A stretch of DNA of 64,000 nt from Megamerina dolium. Its lineage: Eukaryota; Arthropoda; Insecta; Diptera; Megamerinidae. Location of the stretch: contig OY978529.1 of assembly GCA_963854835.1 (NCBI GenBank), forward strand, positions 36,700,055-36,764,054, read 5' to 3'. The notes below the pieces were generated by a model, which worked only from the letters and a program-made list of their open reading frames with translations, was not told the DNA's origin and did not search any database. Each line of letters starts with the position of its first letter. The first letter of the stretch is position 1. The translations under genes were made by a program, and so were the position numbers. Positions 1 through 12,412 of the stretch are shown here, piece by piece.

Positions 1-1000
1 TTGACTGCGAAAAAAGGCCTGTGAAAATTTGTTCTATTGACTCAACAAAAAACTGGGAGTATTTGGCTACCATTTTTTTCCCTCTCTACAGCATTTTCTT
101 GCCGGCGATTCACAGTTGGCTTCAATAGAGGATTGTGAAAATTAGTTGGTTCAGCTTTTCAACAAACAAAAATAGCTCTGACGGTCTATATCCATGGAAA
201 AATGCTTACCTCAAAAAAATAGAAGACACATTTATAATTTAGTAATTATCAATCATTTCTAACAACCCCTGTATGCATCACTTTCTTGCTAATGACAATT
301 TAGCTTCAAAAAACCTATTAAAATTCCTGTAATTCGGTCTCCACAATAAAAAAAAAAGAATTCATTAGGTCTACAGAGACGGAATATTAACTCTCACCGA
401 AAAATTCCAATTACGGCCTCTATAATATGTTTTTGTTTTTTTGTGTAAAATTATTTTAGAAAGAGGTCTAAGAAAATTAGTGGTTTTCAGTATTCACAAT
501 TCAAATAATCCGATAGTTCTACAGTGACGGAATATTGGCTGTGCCAGAATAATTCCAATACGGTTGACGAACAAAATGATACTTATTTGGTCTCATAAAG
601 ACTACCATTTCATTTGGTCATTGTAAATTGTTTATACTGAGTGAAAATTTGCCTTGAAAAGAATTCTGTGAAAATTATTGTATTGTAGTTTAATTTTTAC
701 AAGAGAAAAGTCCAGAAGTTCTACAGAAAAGAAATAACAACTCTGTATGAGAATATCAACTGGGCGGGCGAACAAAATTTCATTTATTTAATTTCATAAA
801 GACTACAATTTATTTCGGTCTCTATAATAATTATTTGTTTGGTGTAAAATTGTCTGAAAATTGGACTGCAAAAATTACTACCATTCAGTTCCTACAAGGT
901 GAACCTCAGGAAGTTCTACAGTGATGGAATTAATATCAGATATTTAATTTATCAGAAATCATTTTAACCCTTAAACAACTTTAACGCTTAAATTGTCACC
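1..1000. repeat. Degenerate dispersed repeat, several imperfect units
   Basis: No coding signal. The stretch repeats a theme of three blocks: a 'gTCTCTATAATA' block (near 415 and 815), a 'TGTGAAAATT' block, and a 'GTTCTACAGTGAYGGAAT' block (near 369, 516, 714 and 909). The last block recurs at roughly 150-200 bp intervals with many mismatches. This looks like an old tandem repeat whose left boundary is outside the window. Its relation to the ~155-bp families elsewhere was not established. Confidence 0.5.
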
Positions 1001-3980
1001 GTATCTCGAAATAGATTGTAATTGAAAATAATATTCGCATGACACTTTTAACGAACCCAAAACTCCATAGTGCTTCCACTTAATAAAATGTTGTCTTCTT
1101 TCAACAAAATCGTTACAATTGTTAGTAAAATTGAGCAACAAAATTGTTAAGAAATTATTTTTTTTTGTAAATTCAAAACAAAATACAATTTTTGGCATGG
1201 TAAAATTTCGGATTCGAACATTCTTTCGAGTCTCCAAGAAATATACAGTGGCAAACAACTATATGTTTTACTCATATTTCGTGGGTTGAACAAATTCCAC
1301 ACCACACCTGTTGCACTTAACTGAATTTCTGGGTAGTATTTAGACACTTTTTGCAATAATTCTTTGAAAATATATTTCTTCCAAAAACGTCTACACTTTT
1401 TTGTCTTGAAAATAGATGATTTTATTCATTCAAAGATTAAATGTGAAAGTATTATGAGCATTTTGTCTTACAATAGCTCGATATTTTGTCCATCAACCAA
1501 TGTGTAACTACATTTAAGAAAGAGGAAAGCATGAAATATTTAATTACTGAATGAAGTGATGATGATGATGATGATGATGATGATGACGATGGTGATAATG
1601 GTGTTAACGTTCTAGTGTATGAGCGATATCTTTGCTTGTCTTTGTTTTTATTTCTTTCTTAACTATTACTTCATCGTATGCTTCTTCTTCTTCTTCTTCT
1701 ACTTCTTGTACTTTCCATTACTACGCTGTATGTACTTATGCATGTGTAATTTGTGCCTTTTGTGACTCTCTGGTAGGGAAATTGAATTGATTTCCTTTGA
1801 AGACTATAGAGAGAATAAAGAGCCGAGAGCATTGCAATACACTCGTTTGCTTGTTTTTGTTTTTAAGTAAAATGAATGAATTATTTGCAACAACAATTTG
1901 TACGAAGTATTTAACAAATTCGCACGGAATGGTAAAAAATTTTGTATTTTTTTTTTTTTTACAATATTTCTTTAAATTTGTAAACATTTTTCTTCACCTC
2001 ATCATTATATTTCATTTTTTCACAACACATCGCATTTAATTACCGAAATTATATAGTATATTGAGGTCAGCGTAAAGAATCTTTACTACGACGCACGTAC
2101 GTCGTTTATATCGTTCGAATTTAAATACTAAATTATATATGACTATTTGGAAAAATACTCGAATTGTAAGTACGATCCATGCAAATACAAAGTTGACGAC
2201 CGCATCAGCTTCACATGCCAACTGAACGATGAAAAAATCCAAAATTTCCACTTCATTCTCAAAACGACATCAACATCTCAGCACCAAGCAGCTGTTGGTG
2301 TCACTTTTTATTTTGTTGCTGTAGTAGTAGTAGCAGTTGTTGTGTACGGTTCGTTTTTGGTAGGTATGTATTTGTAAAATATAGGACAATGGATTTTTCA
2401 TAAACCCATCCTATCGTTGGTATTGTCGCCGTCACCACCACCATCACCATCATCATCATCGTTGTTGTTATTAATATGTCGTCGTTGTCGTCGTCGTCGT
2501 CGTCGTCGTCGTTGTGGTTGTCGTCGTTATTATCGGTTGTCGTCTTCGTCGTCATGTCATCTGTCTGCATGTTGAACTTTAAAAGCTCTTCATTCTTATT
2601 GTTAACTGTAAATAGAATTTGTTGTTCCATAGCTTGGCAGTTGTTTACATTGTTGAACTCACACAAGTTAATGGTGAATACTCAATAGACCACAGCAAGC
2701 TTTCGCATATATTAAAAGCTTTCAAAAGGATTCAAGAATATGTCTTTTAAAGAAGTTGATTCTTTTTCAAGGTAGACATTTTTATATAAAATCATATGAA
2801 ATCGAAGGGAATTATGCTCAAAACAATATATTTCATCGTGATGAAGTGCATAAACAGATCTGGCTTCTAATTAGATGTCAACCAAAAAAAAAAAAAAAAA
2901 CGCACTTAAAGAACCCTTCCTCCACTTACTGACTCCAATCGGCACTAGGTGCATTGTGAAAAGTTTCATTACTCTATGGTGGACTATTCCATGGGTCATC
3001 ATCATCAACATTACCATTCAGATATTCCGATATTTGCCTGCCTTTAACCTATTGGATGCCTTTTAGAGGACGCTCTGTTAGATAATTTTGCGATGATCAC
3101 AAAAGACTTCGAAGAGATCCGCAACAAACTGTTTCTTATGCCATAATCTTAAGATACGGATGAAGGTCGCTCTTGAAACAAGTTAAGCGCTTGAAAGTCG
3201 ATTAAATGAAAGAAGACACACAAGCCAAGAAGGTGTTTTATTCGAAACCTATTTCTACCTTAGGCTACGGCCAGACTTTGCTAAAATTTGGCGAAAATAT
3301 ATTTGTTCGACTTTTTCCGTAAGTTAAAGTTCTTATAAAAAGTAAGTAAGAAGAGATATCTCTTGGAACAAGCCGAGCTCATAAAATTCCAAATGCTATG
3401 CTGGCTCATTTATGTCGATCGAATGGAATAAAATGCTTCAGCTTTTCGAAACCATTTCGAAAATGTTTTCTTAAACCATAATCTTAAGTTATGGCCTCAG
3501 GGAAACACTTATTTGCTCGGAAGTAAACTTTTCATTTGTTGATAAATTTAGCCCGATCGATTATATCCAGCGACTGAAAGAAACATCGCAACAAGATATT
3601 ATATTCTCAATGCTTTCGCATTTGAAAAAAAAAAAACATATTTTTTCCCATTAAAATGGCAGGCCAGCTCAAATCCTCTTTAGCAGTGACTTAGCAAGGG
3701 GAGGGACCCAGGGGGATCTATCCTTTTAACATTCATTAAAATTTTATTCTCATACTTTTCTTTTTCATCTAACCTTTGCCCCTTGCCAAAACCTTGGCTA
3801 CGCCACTGCTCTTTAGATTTGATTGTCTATCAAATCAAAAGCAATCGGCATCTTTAATTAAAGAGAAATTGTCCATTTTCTTGCTTCTCCGTTTTGAAGG
3901 CTCCATGATTCTATCGGAGTTTAAAAATAATTTACAGAACTTTATTTTGATAGACGATGGACAAAGTTCAGTCGTGTTCG
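1000..3980. other. Gene-free spacer with simple repeats
   Basis: I see no supported gene. The stretch contains a (GAT)n tract near 1558-1590, CTT-rich DNA near 1680-1705, and a GTC/GTT-rich tract near 2440-2560. The ORFs here of 60-120 codons are either translations of these microsatellites or chance ORFs in AT-rich DNA. Around 3660-3800 a short moderately GC-richer stretch may be old transposon debris, but no family was recognised. Confidence 0.5.
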
Positions 3981-3984
3981 AGAA

Positions 3985-5430
3985 TAGGTTAGGTTAGGTT
4001 AGGTTTTAGCGGCCGTCCTCTCTAATAGGCCAGAATCAGGCCCGTTGTGATACCGTCACGCCGTTTTTTTTTTCTTCACCTAGCTACTCACTAAACCAAC
4101 TGGAACGTTGAATAAATTTTAGAGGATTGACAATATCGATCTGGGATAGTTGGGCTAGGTCACTCAGCTGGTAGTGTCCTAGAAATTTTTTTGTGATTTT
4201 TACATAAACGGGGCAGGTACATAGCAGATGTGAGATCGTCTCAAGTTCCTCTTCATCTCTGCAGCTTCTGCAGAAGTCATGAGTGACATTGCCCAAACCT
4301 AATCTCACAGCGTGAGGACTTATGAGGCAGTGGCCAGTGACCACTACCACATAAGTCGAGATCTCTACCCTATTAAGATCGGCAAGCTTTCGTGAACGTT
4401 TGTTGCTGAGTAGGGGCCACAGCAATTTCGCCGTCCTACAGATGGGTGTATCCGTCCATCTTTTCTGGAAGACGTTAGTGGTGATAACCTCCAAATTAAG
4501 CTTGCACGTGGCTATGAGGATCCCTAACGGAGAATTCTCCTGGGTTAGAGACTCTTTTGTACCCTGTCTTGCAAGCTTATCGGCTATGCAGTTTCCTCGT
4601 ATACCCCTGTGTCCGGGTACCCAGCACAGGAGAATATTGTGCTGCTCAGCCATCTCGTTAAGAGATTTGCGGCAGTCAAGAATGGTCTTCGATTTCACGA
4701 GAAATGAGTCCAGGGCCTTAATTGCAGCTTGGCTATCGCTCAAGATGCAGATGTCTCTGCGGGAGACAATGCTCTGTTTGATCCAAGTAAGTGCATTGTG
4801 AATCGCTTTAACTTCTGCCTGAAACACACTACAGTGGTCAGGCAGGCGGAAAGAAATATTAAGGTTGAATGATTCGGAATACACACCTGCTCCCACCCTT
4901 CCATCAAGCTTAGAGCCATCAGTAAAGATGAGAGTATAATTTGGCATGAATTCTTCCGCCTCCCAGGCGAACCTATCAGGGAATGAGGTTAGGAATTTCC
5001 TTTCAAAGGCATATGTAGGCTTGATATAATCAAGTGAAGTTTCAATATTAAAATTATCCAGTAAGCTTGCATGTCCGAAGGACTTTGATGGCCATTGGTG
5101 CAAGTCGGTAAGGCGTAAAGCAGAATTGGCTGCCAGCTGCTTACCAAGTAAGTCAAGCGGAGTAAGATGCAGAAGCACTTCTAGTGCTAACGTTGGAGTT
5201 GTTCTCAGTGCTCCTGTTATTAAAATACAAGTTGACATGGGAGGATTTAGTAAGTGCAGTCCACCAGGACAATATCCCATACAGGAGGACTGGCCTGATA
5301 ACCGCCTTGTAAATCCAACAAACAATTTTCGGTTGCATTCCCCACTTTTCCCTATTGCCTTTTTACAGGCATAGAGTGCAGTGCTGGCTTTCTCAAACCT
5401 ACAAATGATGTTTTTCTTCCAGTTTCGTTT
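3985..5430 (-). mobile_element. Non-LTR retrotransposon 3' end (RT C-terminus, RNase H, CCHC-like tail)
   Basis: A 5'-truncated copy of a LINE-type element carrying the end of its ORF2. Near 5240-5340 on the - strand one frame reads a typical end of reverse transcriptase (a 'YKAVIRPVLLYG' block). The following RNase H domain lies in another frame (4084 to about 5225), so at least one frameshift separates them. RNase H keeps its acidic and histidine signature: TDGSK, AEVKAI, SDSQAAIKAL and WVPGHRGIRGN followed by AD. After it comes the Cys/His motif usual at the C-terminus of such ORF2 proteins (CRSC, then HLLCTCP). RNase H is present in the I, R1 and LOA-type clades and absent from Jockey, so I place it among the former. 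On the element's strand the 3' end finishes in repeats of CCTAA (positions 3985-4006). The upstream RT, endonuclease and ORF1 are missing, so the copy is dead. Confidence 0.85.
4084..5325 (-). pseudogene. Retrotransposon ORF2 fragment with RNase H
   Basis: About 410 codons stay open to a stop at 4084-4086. Roughly residues 1-35 of this frame are a frame-shifted reading of the RT end. From there the frame reads a linker, RNase H with its catalytic set intact, and a terminal zinc-knuckle-like motif. The catalytic residues, taken from the family, are the Asp of TDGSK, the Glu of AEVKAI, the Asp of SDSQ, and the His and Asp of the PGH...AD block. The long open frame suggests a fairly recent insertion. 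There is no start codon of its own and no intact RT, so it is a fragment and not a host gene. Confidence 0.8.
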
Positions 5431-5649
5431 TCGGTCAGGGGTAAATCGATGTTATTTCAAAAAGCACTTTTATAGTTTTTCTGTTATGATGGAAAAGCCT
5501 GTATATCTGGTCTTTTGAAAATACATCCATTTCTCGCCATATGATCAAAATACGTTTCGTACAAGTTGACCGTAAAACGAACCAGTAATTTTCGACTCCA
5601 ATTTATTAGAATTTTTTGCAATTTTTCGGCCTAACAGCAAAGCGTTTTT

Positions 5650-6060
5650 ACAATAACAGCCGCAGTTACTAAGCGATCAAGGTGAATGTGTGTATATTAG
5701 ATTATTTTTTTTATCAACAAACAGATAAAATCGAATCAAATCCACTCCTAGAAAAGTATATTTTTGTAAGTATCAAGCTGAAATTGGATACAAACAATAA
5801 AATTTGCCAATCTATAGGAGAGTTTGAAAATAAATGGAATCGGATGAAAACCACGCCTACCTCTAGTTCAAAAGTATGTTTTCGTGTGTACATTTTGACA
5901 CTTTACTCGGGCAAATATATATCTATCAAGCTGAAACTTGGCACTTGACACGATCGAATTTACTAAGAAATGTGATATTTTAAGAATGGGCGTAATCGAA
6001 TGAAAACCAAGTCTATCTCTCATACAAAAATATATATATTTTCTTTTTGCGTCATATTGT
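5650..6060 (-). repeat. Inverted units of the ~154-bp family B repeat
   Basis: The blocks at 5845-5880 and 6000-6040 (ATGAAAACCACGCCTACCTC and its diverged partner) lie about 156 bp apart. They are the reverse complement of the 'GTATGGGAGGTAGGCGTGG' box that defines the tandem array at 34.15-35.55 kb. Between them sits the family's 'atcaagctgaaa' and 'gataccaat'-like filler in reverse orientation. There are two to three diverged units and no gene. Confidence 0.55.
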
Positions 6061-9040
6061 AGGGGGGTTTTTTTTTAATATTATTAAAAATTTGTTAATT
6101 GGCTTATACATTTTGTTTAAATATTGATGAATTATTGTTTCTCATTCTCTTTGTCACTATGATTTTTTCTATTTTTGACAATTCCATTCTTTGTTTTGTG
6201 CTTAACTGCTACACAAACACATAATCCATCTTGCAAAAGGAAATGCGAAAATTATAAACGAATGAACAAACGCAACGGAAGTTGTACTTATACACACTCA
6301 CATCAAATACATATACATAAAAATGCACTCACTCATACTCATCATTCATACCACAATGCCGCCACCTATTGGTAGTTAACAAATGAAATATATATATGCA
6401 AATATTTGTAACATAAAAAAGAGCTTTCATTCCGGAACATACCATGCATATGTATGACACTCAAAATTTGCACACAAAGCAGAAAATAATGGAAACCAAA
6501 ACAAAAGCAATAACAAAAAGCTATGTATTGTTGTATGAGCGCCCACTTGCTGTGACTGCGGTGGTCGTCACAGCTACTACATATGCTAACATTGGCAGCA
6601 CAGTGACGTCGACTGCTGCAGCGACATAGCTGTTGCAGCAATTATTGTTTGTATTTTATAATGGCTTTTGAACTTGGTGTTGTTGGATTGCCTGTTGCCT
6701 CTCCCAATGAAGCTTTATGACATTCTTCTATTTATGATTGTTTATTCTGAGTAGATGATTTGCGGCGTGCTCAGCTATTCTACCTATCGTTCGTTATTCG
6801 TCGTAAATATGTATACAAATTCCTTCTCATGTTCGATGTTCGTTGAGAGAGATTTCTATATACTCGCTGCGTTAGTTACAGAGAGAAAGACAAAGTGACA
6901 GAGGGAGAGAGAGCGAGTGAGAGTGAGAGTAAACTGAAGAGAAAAGAATATGGTTGGCTATTGTTGCTGTTATCGTCATCATCACGCCATTGTTATTGTT
7001 ATTGGCATGTTCGTTTGTATATTCGTCTAGTTGAGTATGTGTATGTGTATGGTTAGCTATTTTCTTTACTTCTGATGCCGCTGCCGGTACTATTATTCTG
7101 TACTATTTGATGGTGTTAATGGTGGTGCTGTTGCTTCTGCTGCTGCTGCTGCGACCGCTGATGCTTCAGCTGCTGTCACTGTTGTTTGTGCTCTGAGTGT
7201 TGTGTATGGTGGCTAAAGAGTCGTCGTATGCGAATGTTTTTTGTTGTTTAGTTGCTTAAGTCGCTTCAAACGAACAACATTACAATTTACTCTCGCTGTG
7301 TGTCAAAATATCGAATCACCATATGTACATACAAGTGTTTGTATATAAGTACATATATGTACAGATATGTAAGTGTGTATGTGTTATTTCAATATATCGA
7401 ATTTTTTGTTTGTTTATTATTCCGGTGTTAATGTTTATTCATTGCTATCATTGTTGCTGTCATATTAATATATCTCTATATGTATAGTTGTATGCTTAAT
7501 TATTTCTTGTTGTTGTTGTTTTTATTCTTACTGCTACGTAAGAATATTTTTCTCATTTTTGCCGCTTATTGTTATTATGAAGAAAAAACAAAATGCTGAG
7601 CTTTGGAGAAATAATTGAAATAATATCACATTTTGTCATGATCAAAGGGTAAGAACATTTTGTTTTGTTTTTTTTTACAATTTAAATGCAAACTTGAGTG
7701 TTGAAAAAATTCAAAAATATTTGAAAAACATGAAATTTTAATTTAAAAAATAAAAAATAACTGTTTTTAAATTTGAAAATGTGCATAAAATTGTTAAAAA
7801 AAGAGCATATTAAAATCGAATAAATTCAACAAAAAAGTACAAAGCACCACTAACAACAACAATAAGAAAAATAAGAACAAGCAGAGTATTTAAACAAAAA
7901 CAAAAAAAAAAAAACAACAATAGAAAATAAGAACAAGAACAATATTCAACATTTATTTACAACAACAACGACAACAATAACAACAACAATAGCAGCAGCA
8001 GCAATAATAATAAAAATAGAAAAACATGTGAAAATAACAGCAACAGCAATAACAACAACAACAACAACTATAAAAATATTTGATTGTTGTTTTTTCTCTC
8101 TTTCTTTTTTTTTGTGTTTGCATTTTTTTTTGCTTCTTACAAACGACGTGTAGATAACTAAAAATACAACAACAACAACAACAGCGACAACGACGACAAC
8201 AATAAGCACAAACACACACACACACACAGAATACAGCTCGAACAAATAAATAGCAAAACAACAACAACAACAACAATAGCAACAGCAACAATAACAATAA
8301 AATAATAGTGTATATTTCGTTTATGCAGACATTTGTTTGTGTTAGTGCGATGTATGTGTGTCTTATTTTATGTATAATTGTAAATGTATATGGGATTAGT
8401 GAGTGTGTGTGAGTGTATGGTTTGCTTTGCTTTCGTTGTTGTTGTTACTTCTACATACTGCTGCTATTGTTGTTGTTGTTGTTGTTGTTTTTGGTGTTAT
8501 TATTATTATATTTGTTATTGCTCTATTGCCATATTCTCTATGTTCTATGTACTACGTACAGGCATACTCACACATATGATTGTGCTCAACTGATGATGAG
8601 TATGAGGTTCATGATGATGTTATATTTTATTATTATTGTTGCTGAGGTTCTTCTTATTGTTGTTGTTGTTTTGCTGTTGGCTCGCATATTTTTTGTTTTT
8701 TTCTGTTGCTGTTTATTATTGATATTGCGCTTAGCTATTGACTACGCAACAATAACTACATACATATAGATATTTATGTAGGTACCTCTACTTGTATAGT
8801 AAATAGCAGATAGAGATTATAGTATTGTATTTGTATGACTATATATACAAATATATATTATTGTTCTGGACAACTGTACTACGAACATTTTACTATTAGC
8901 ATTACTTTTGTTCTTGTTGGTGTATTTGTTGTTGTTATTTCATTATTTCATTCGTTATGCTAATAGAAGATAGGTTCATAAGTACGTATAGGTACTCGTA
9001 CATATGAATTTATGAATTTATACTATAAAAATGAAAAAAA
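6060..9040. repeat. Low-complexity, microsatellite-rich spacer (CAA then GTT)
   Basis: No gene is supported. The + strand is packed with CAA/AAC repeats at 7840-8300 and with GTT/TTG repeats at 8440-8720, with further GCT/GTT tracts at 6960-7200 and a GA-rich stretch at 6895-6935. ORFs here encode only poly-Leu, poly-Val or poly-Cys readings of the trinucleotide repeats. The strand asymmetry means the two halves are loosely complementary and could fold back. Confidence 0.7.
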
Positions 9041-9169
9041 AAATTCAGATTTCAATCAGGTTCGACGAAAAATATTAAATGTTTATTATTTCAAGCATTT
9101 TTTCCTGAGGAAATACACAAAAATTCTAATTTCCATGTGCCTACTCCTTTAACTGTATAAAAAACCACC

Positions 9170-9790
9170 AATTTTATAGGGTAGCCACCCTAAGAAGAAG
9201 AGTAAATGTTCAGGAGAAAAAAAATAATGGGAGTCAGTCAGATATTTTACTGCTCTAAGGGTGATTCCTGTAAAGTTATTGCCGATTTTCGGATATTTTA
9301 TATTTATTTTGTATTGTAGTTCCATTAATAGAGAGCCAGATTTTAAAGAAATGTTGAGGACCAAAAAATAATCGATGTCGGTTATACTCTTTATCACTCT
9401 AGCGGTGATTCTGATGGAGTTATTGACAATTTTCGGATGTTTTACGTTAATTTTGTATGGGTGTTCCCTTAAGAGGTGGAGATATGGGATTATTATATTT
9501 AGAAGAAATGTTGAGGAGAAAGAATTAATGGAGTCGATAATACATTTCACACCTCCAGAAGCGATTCCTGAGCAGTTGTAGAAGAATTTCGCATTTTATT
9601 CGCTCATTTTGTATAGGGGTTCCCTTAAGGGGTGGAGATAATGATAAATATGTTTTCAGAAAATGTTAATTAAACCAAATTAATGGTAGTCAGTCATAGA
9701 ATTTATCCTTCTCAAGACGATTCCTAAGCAGATACGGAGCACTTGTTGATTTTCAAATGTTTTTAAAATCGACAAATAACCCCATTCACT
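9170..9790 (+). repeat. Family A ~156-bp diverged tandem repeat, region A1
   Basis: About four units. The box 'GAAATGTTGAGGA' occurs at 9348, 9504 and (degenerate) 9660, giving a 156-bp period. Each unit also carries 'TTTTGTATRGGGGTTCCC' followed by 'TTAAGGGGTGGAGATA', then 'AATTAATGG.GTC' and 'CTAGAAGCGATTCCT'. Units are diverged, which suggests an old array. The final 100 bp include a reversed CCCATTCACTCCTTAATGGG segment. Confidence 0.75.
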
Positions 9791-11500
9791 CCTTAATGGG
9801 ACTCCCATATAAAATGAACGAAAAAACACCTGCAAATCGACAATAATTTCCCAAGCATCATTTCTAGTATCCCGTAGACCCGTAGAACGTAGACGTATTC
9901 TCCTTCATGTGATTTCTTAAGAGAGACGTAGACCTTTGAACATTTTTCATGTTGCCTTTTATTGTTTAATTGGTATATGTTCAATATATGTATAAGAAAG
10001 TGAAGACAAACAAAGGGTTCTCTGTTTAGGTTAAAACATTAGAAAAAGTAGGTAGGTACCACCCACATATTATAGTTATGATCCATATTATGCATAAATT
10101 TAAATATATTTTTATTTGTTTTAAATTTTGATAAATATAGAACTTATAAAAATTTATATGAAAAATAATTGAATGCAATTTTTTTTGAGAACCAATTGAA
10201 TTAAATTAATTCTATGTCTACGAAGGAGCGGTTTTCCGTCAATGAAATATTTTGACAATTTTTTTGTTATATTTTTGGACTAAATTTCAAATTTTCAACC
10301 ATTTCCGAAATATTGCGTATTAAAAAATTGAATAAAAATGCACTTTTTTTAAGTCTTTGATCCAAAAATGCGATTAATAGGAAGGTTTATAGCATATAAC
10401 GATATTCGAGATATCGCGCCATATTTGATAATCATGTGAAGGTCAGTCACGATTCCAGGAATACTATGAGCCTGTAGTGATTATTCTTGGTTCCTAGAAT
10501 TTTGCTATATATTTTCGTGTACTATTCGCTAGTACTCACTAAAATTTGAGTAAGCGCTAAATGATGATCTGGATTCGCTGTCCATAAGTACAGTAAATTG
10601 GCACATAAGTTCTAAGAGTAGCAATGACTCTCACAATAGCTGTAAGAAGAGAGCGTAATTTCTTCAAATAGCATAATGCTTTATATGAAAGATTCGCAAA
10701 TGATTCGAATATTTTGATTGACACGCCAATGTTTCGGCTGCTTGTGTAAGTACTTTCTTTAGTAGTACAAATATGTTACTTGTGTTGAAAATGAGAGTAA
10801 TGCATGGTACTCTTATTTACAATGACGTATAATTCAACTAGTCATACTCATCGTGTACGCTACTCGATGTTGCACGAGTACTTCTAGTAGTAGTGGTTGG
10901 TGGTGGTGTTTATCGTCGTGTACTACAAAGCAGAAAAGAAAAATGATTTGAAAACTATATATGATCCATCATGATGTTTTTCTTTAAAAATTGATAATTT
11001 TATTCTCATTTGAGTAGGTAATTGCCTGCATCAATGCGATGGAACATGTGGAATGTATGTGTCGTCCAAGGATGATTTTGTTGTATGCCACATTTTTGTC
11101 AAAATTCATATAACAATAGCGTTTTAGCTATTTTATCGAGATCTATCGATTTGTCTAGTTCTGGTTTTTAAACTCAAATAATTTTCGAAATATTTAGCAT
11201 CCGTTTGATCGTATTATTTTGTTGTATACGCCAAATACGATAACAAGTGGTGCAAATATATGAGAAAATACAGTAGAAAAATGGCAGAAAAATGAAAATC
11301 ACATTATCATGAATGGTAGAATTTGATAAATTTCACCTCAATCAATGCTTTTTTTTTTGCCTTCATCAGCTTCAACTGATCTTCAGCATCAATTTTGCTA
11401 ATCACTCAATAATAATGTGTGCCTCATGTTGACAACTGACAGCTTACAAACATTGCTCTGACAGATTAAAGCCTATCGCAAGTGACACCACTTCAAATAA
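9790..11500. other. Gene-free spacer
   Basis: AT-rich DNA without a recognisable gene, RNA gene or repeat family. The longest ORFs (about 60 codons) show no domain, no biased composition beyond AT-richness and no splice context. Confidence 0.4.
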
Positions 11501-11908
11501 AAACACCCTTTATAAGTATAGGTACTTAATTTAATCTTTATGTACATATGAAAATATATTATATGTACATAATTATATAAAATATATATTGCATGTATGT
11601 TCTATATATTTTCACATATGTGTATATACAATATTTAAAGTACATATGTATATAATGTATATAGAGAAACAAGAACAAAAGCATTTGTAGCATCAACAGA
11701 AATACCAATTACAATAACATTAGTAAAATAGCATTAGTCCGACAACAACAACAAGAATAACAGCAACAACAACAACAGCAATTACAACAACCATAGCAAT
11801 AGCAACAAGAGCAGTAATATATAATGTAATAGAAGTCGAATAACAACAACAACAACAACAACAATGATATTACTATAGGTAATAACAATAACAAAATTAT
11901 GTATTAAC

Positions 11909-11941
<33 letters not shown>

Positions 11942-12305
11942 TAGTATGTACATATATTAGTCGAACTAATAAATAGCTCCCCTGGACAACCCGCCAAAAA
12001 TGAATAGCAACAAAATGAAACGAACTCATTTGTATGTATGCATGTGTTTATAAACATGCATACATACGTACATATGTAACGAATTATATAAATATGTACA
12101 TACCAATATTCAATACGTTATATATAAACCCAAAACAACAACAACAACAACAATAACAATAACAATGAAAGCTAAAATATTCCGCAAACTCACATATAAC
12201 CACACAGAACACACACACACACACACACACACTATTTTACATACATTCTGAATCCAACACCAACCAACAACAAATCATATTGTTGGTTCTGCTACTTTCG
12301 TCGGC

Positions 12306-12412
12306 GTTGTCGTTGTCGTTGACGTTGACGTTGACGTCGACGTCAAACGTTAACAAACAAACGACAACGTCAGTGACGTTAGCATGCCAACATCGTTAAC
12401 GACAACGACAAC
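12306..12412. repeat. Inverted repeat with central 16-bp perfect palindrome
   Basis: A 15-bp arm GTTGTCGTTGTCGTT (12306-12320) is matched by its exact reverse complement at 12398-12412. Between them is the perfect palindrome TTGACGTCGACGTCAA (12331-12346), made of two overlapping TGACGTC-type CRE half-sites, with further ACGT cores (GACGTTGACGTT before it, GTGACGTT after it). CREB/ATF-type bZIP factors bind TGACGTCA in general; binding here is not shown. The arms are trinucleotide-like, so part of the symmetry may be microsatellite chance. Confidence 0.5.

Noticed and set aside
3985..4006. Interstitial telomere repeat (TTAGG)n
   Set aside because: Only about four units, located exactly at the 3' end of a LINE; better explained as the element's tail.
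7946..8769. Overlapping ORFs of about 100-118 codons on both strands
   Set aside because: Poly-Leu, poly-Val and poly-Cys translations of CAA/GTT repeats; no gene-like composition.
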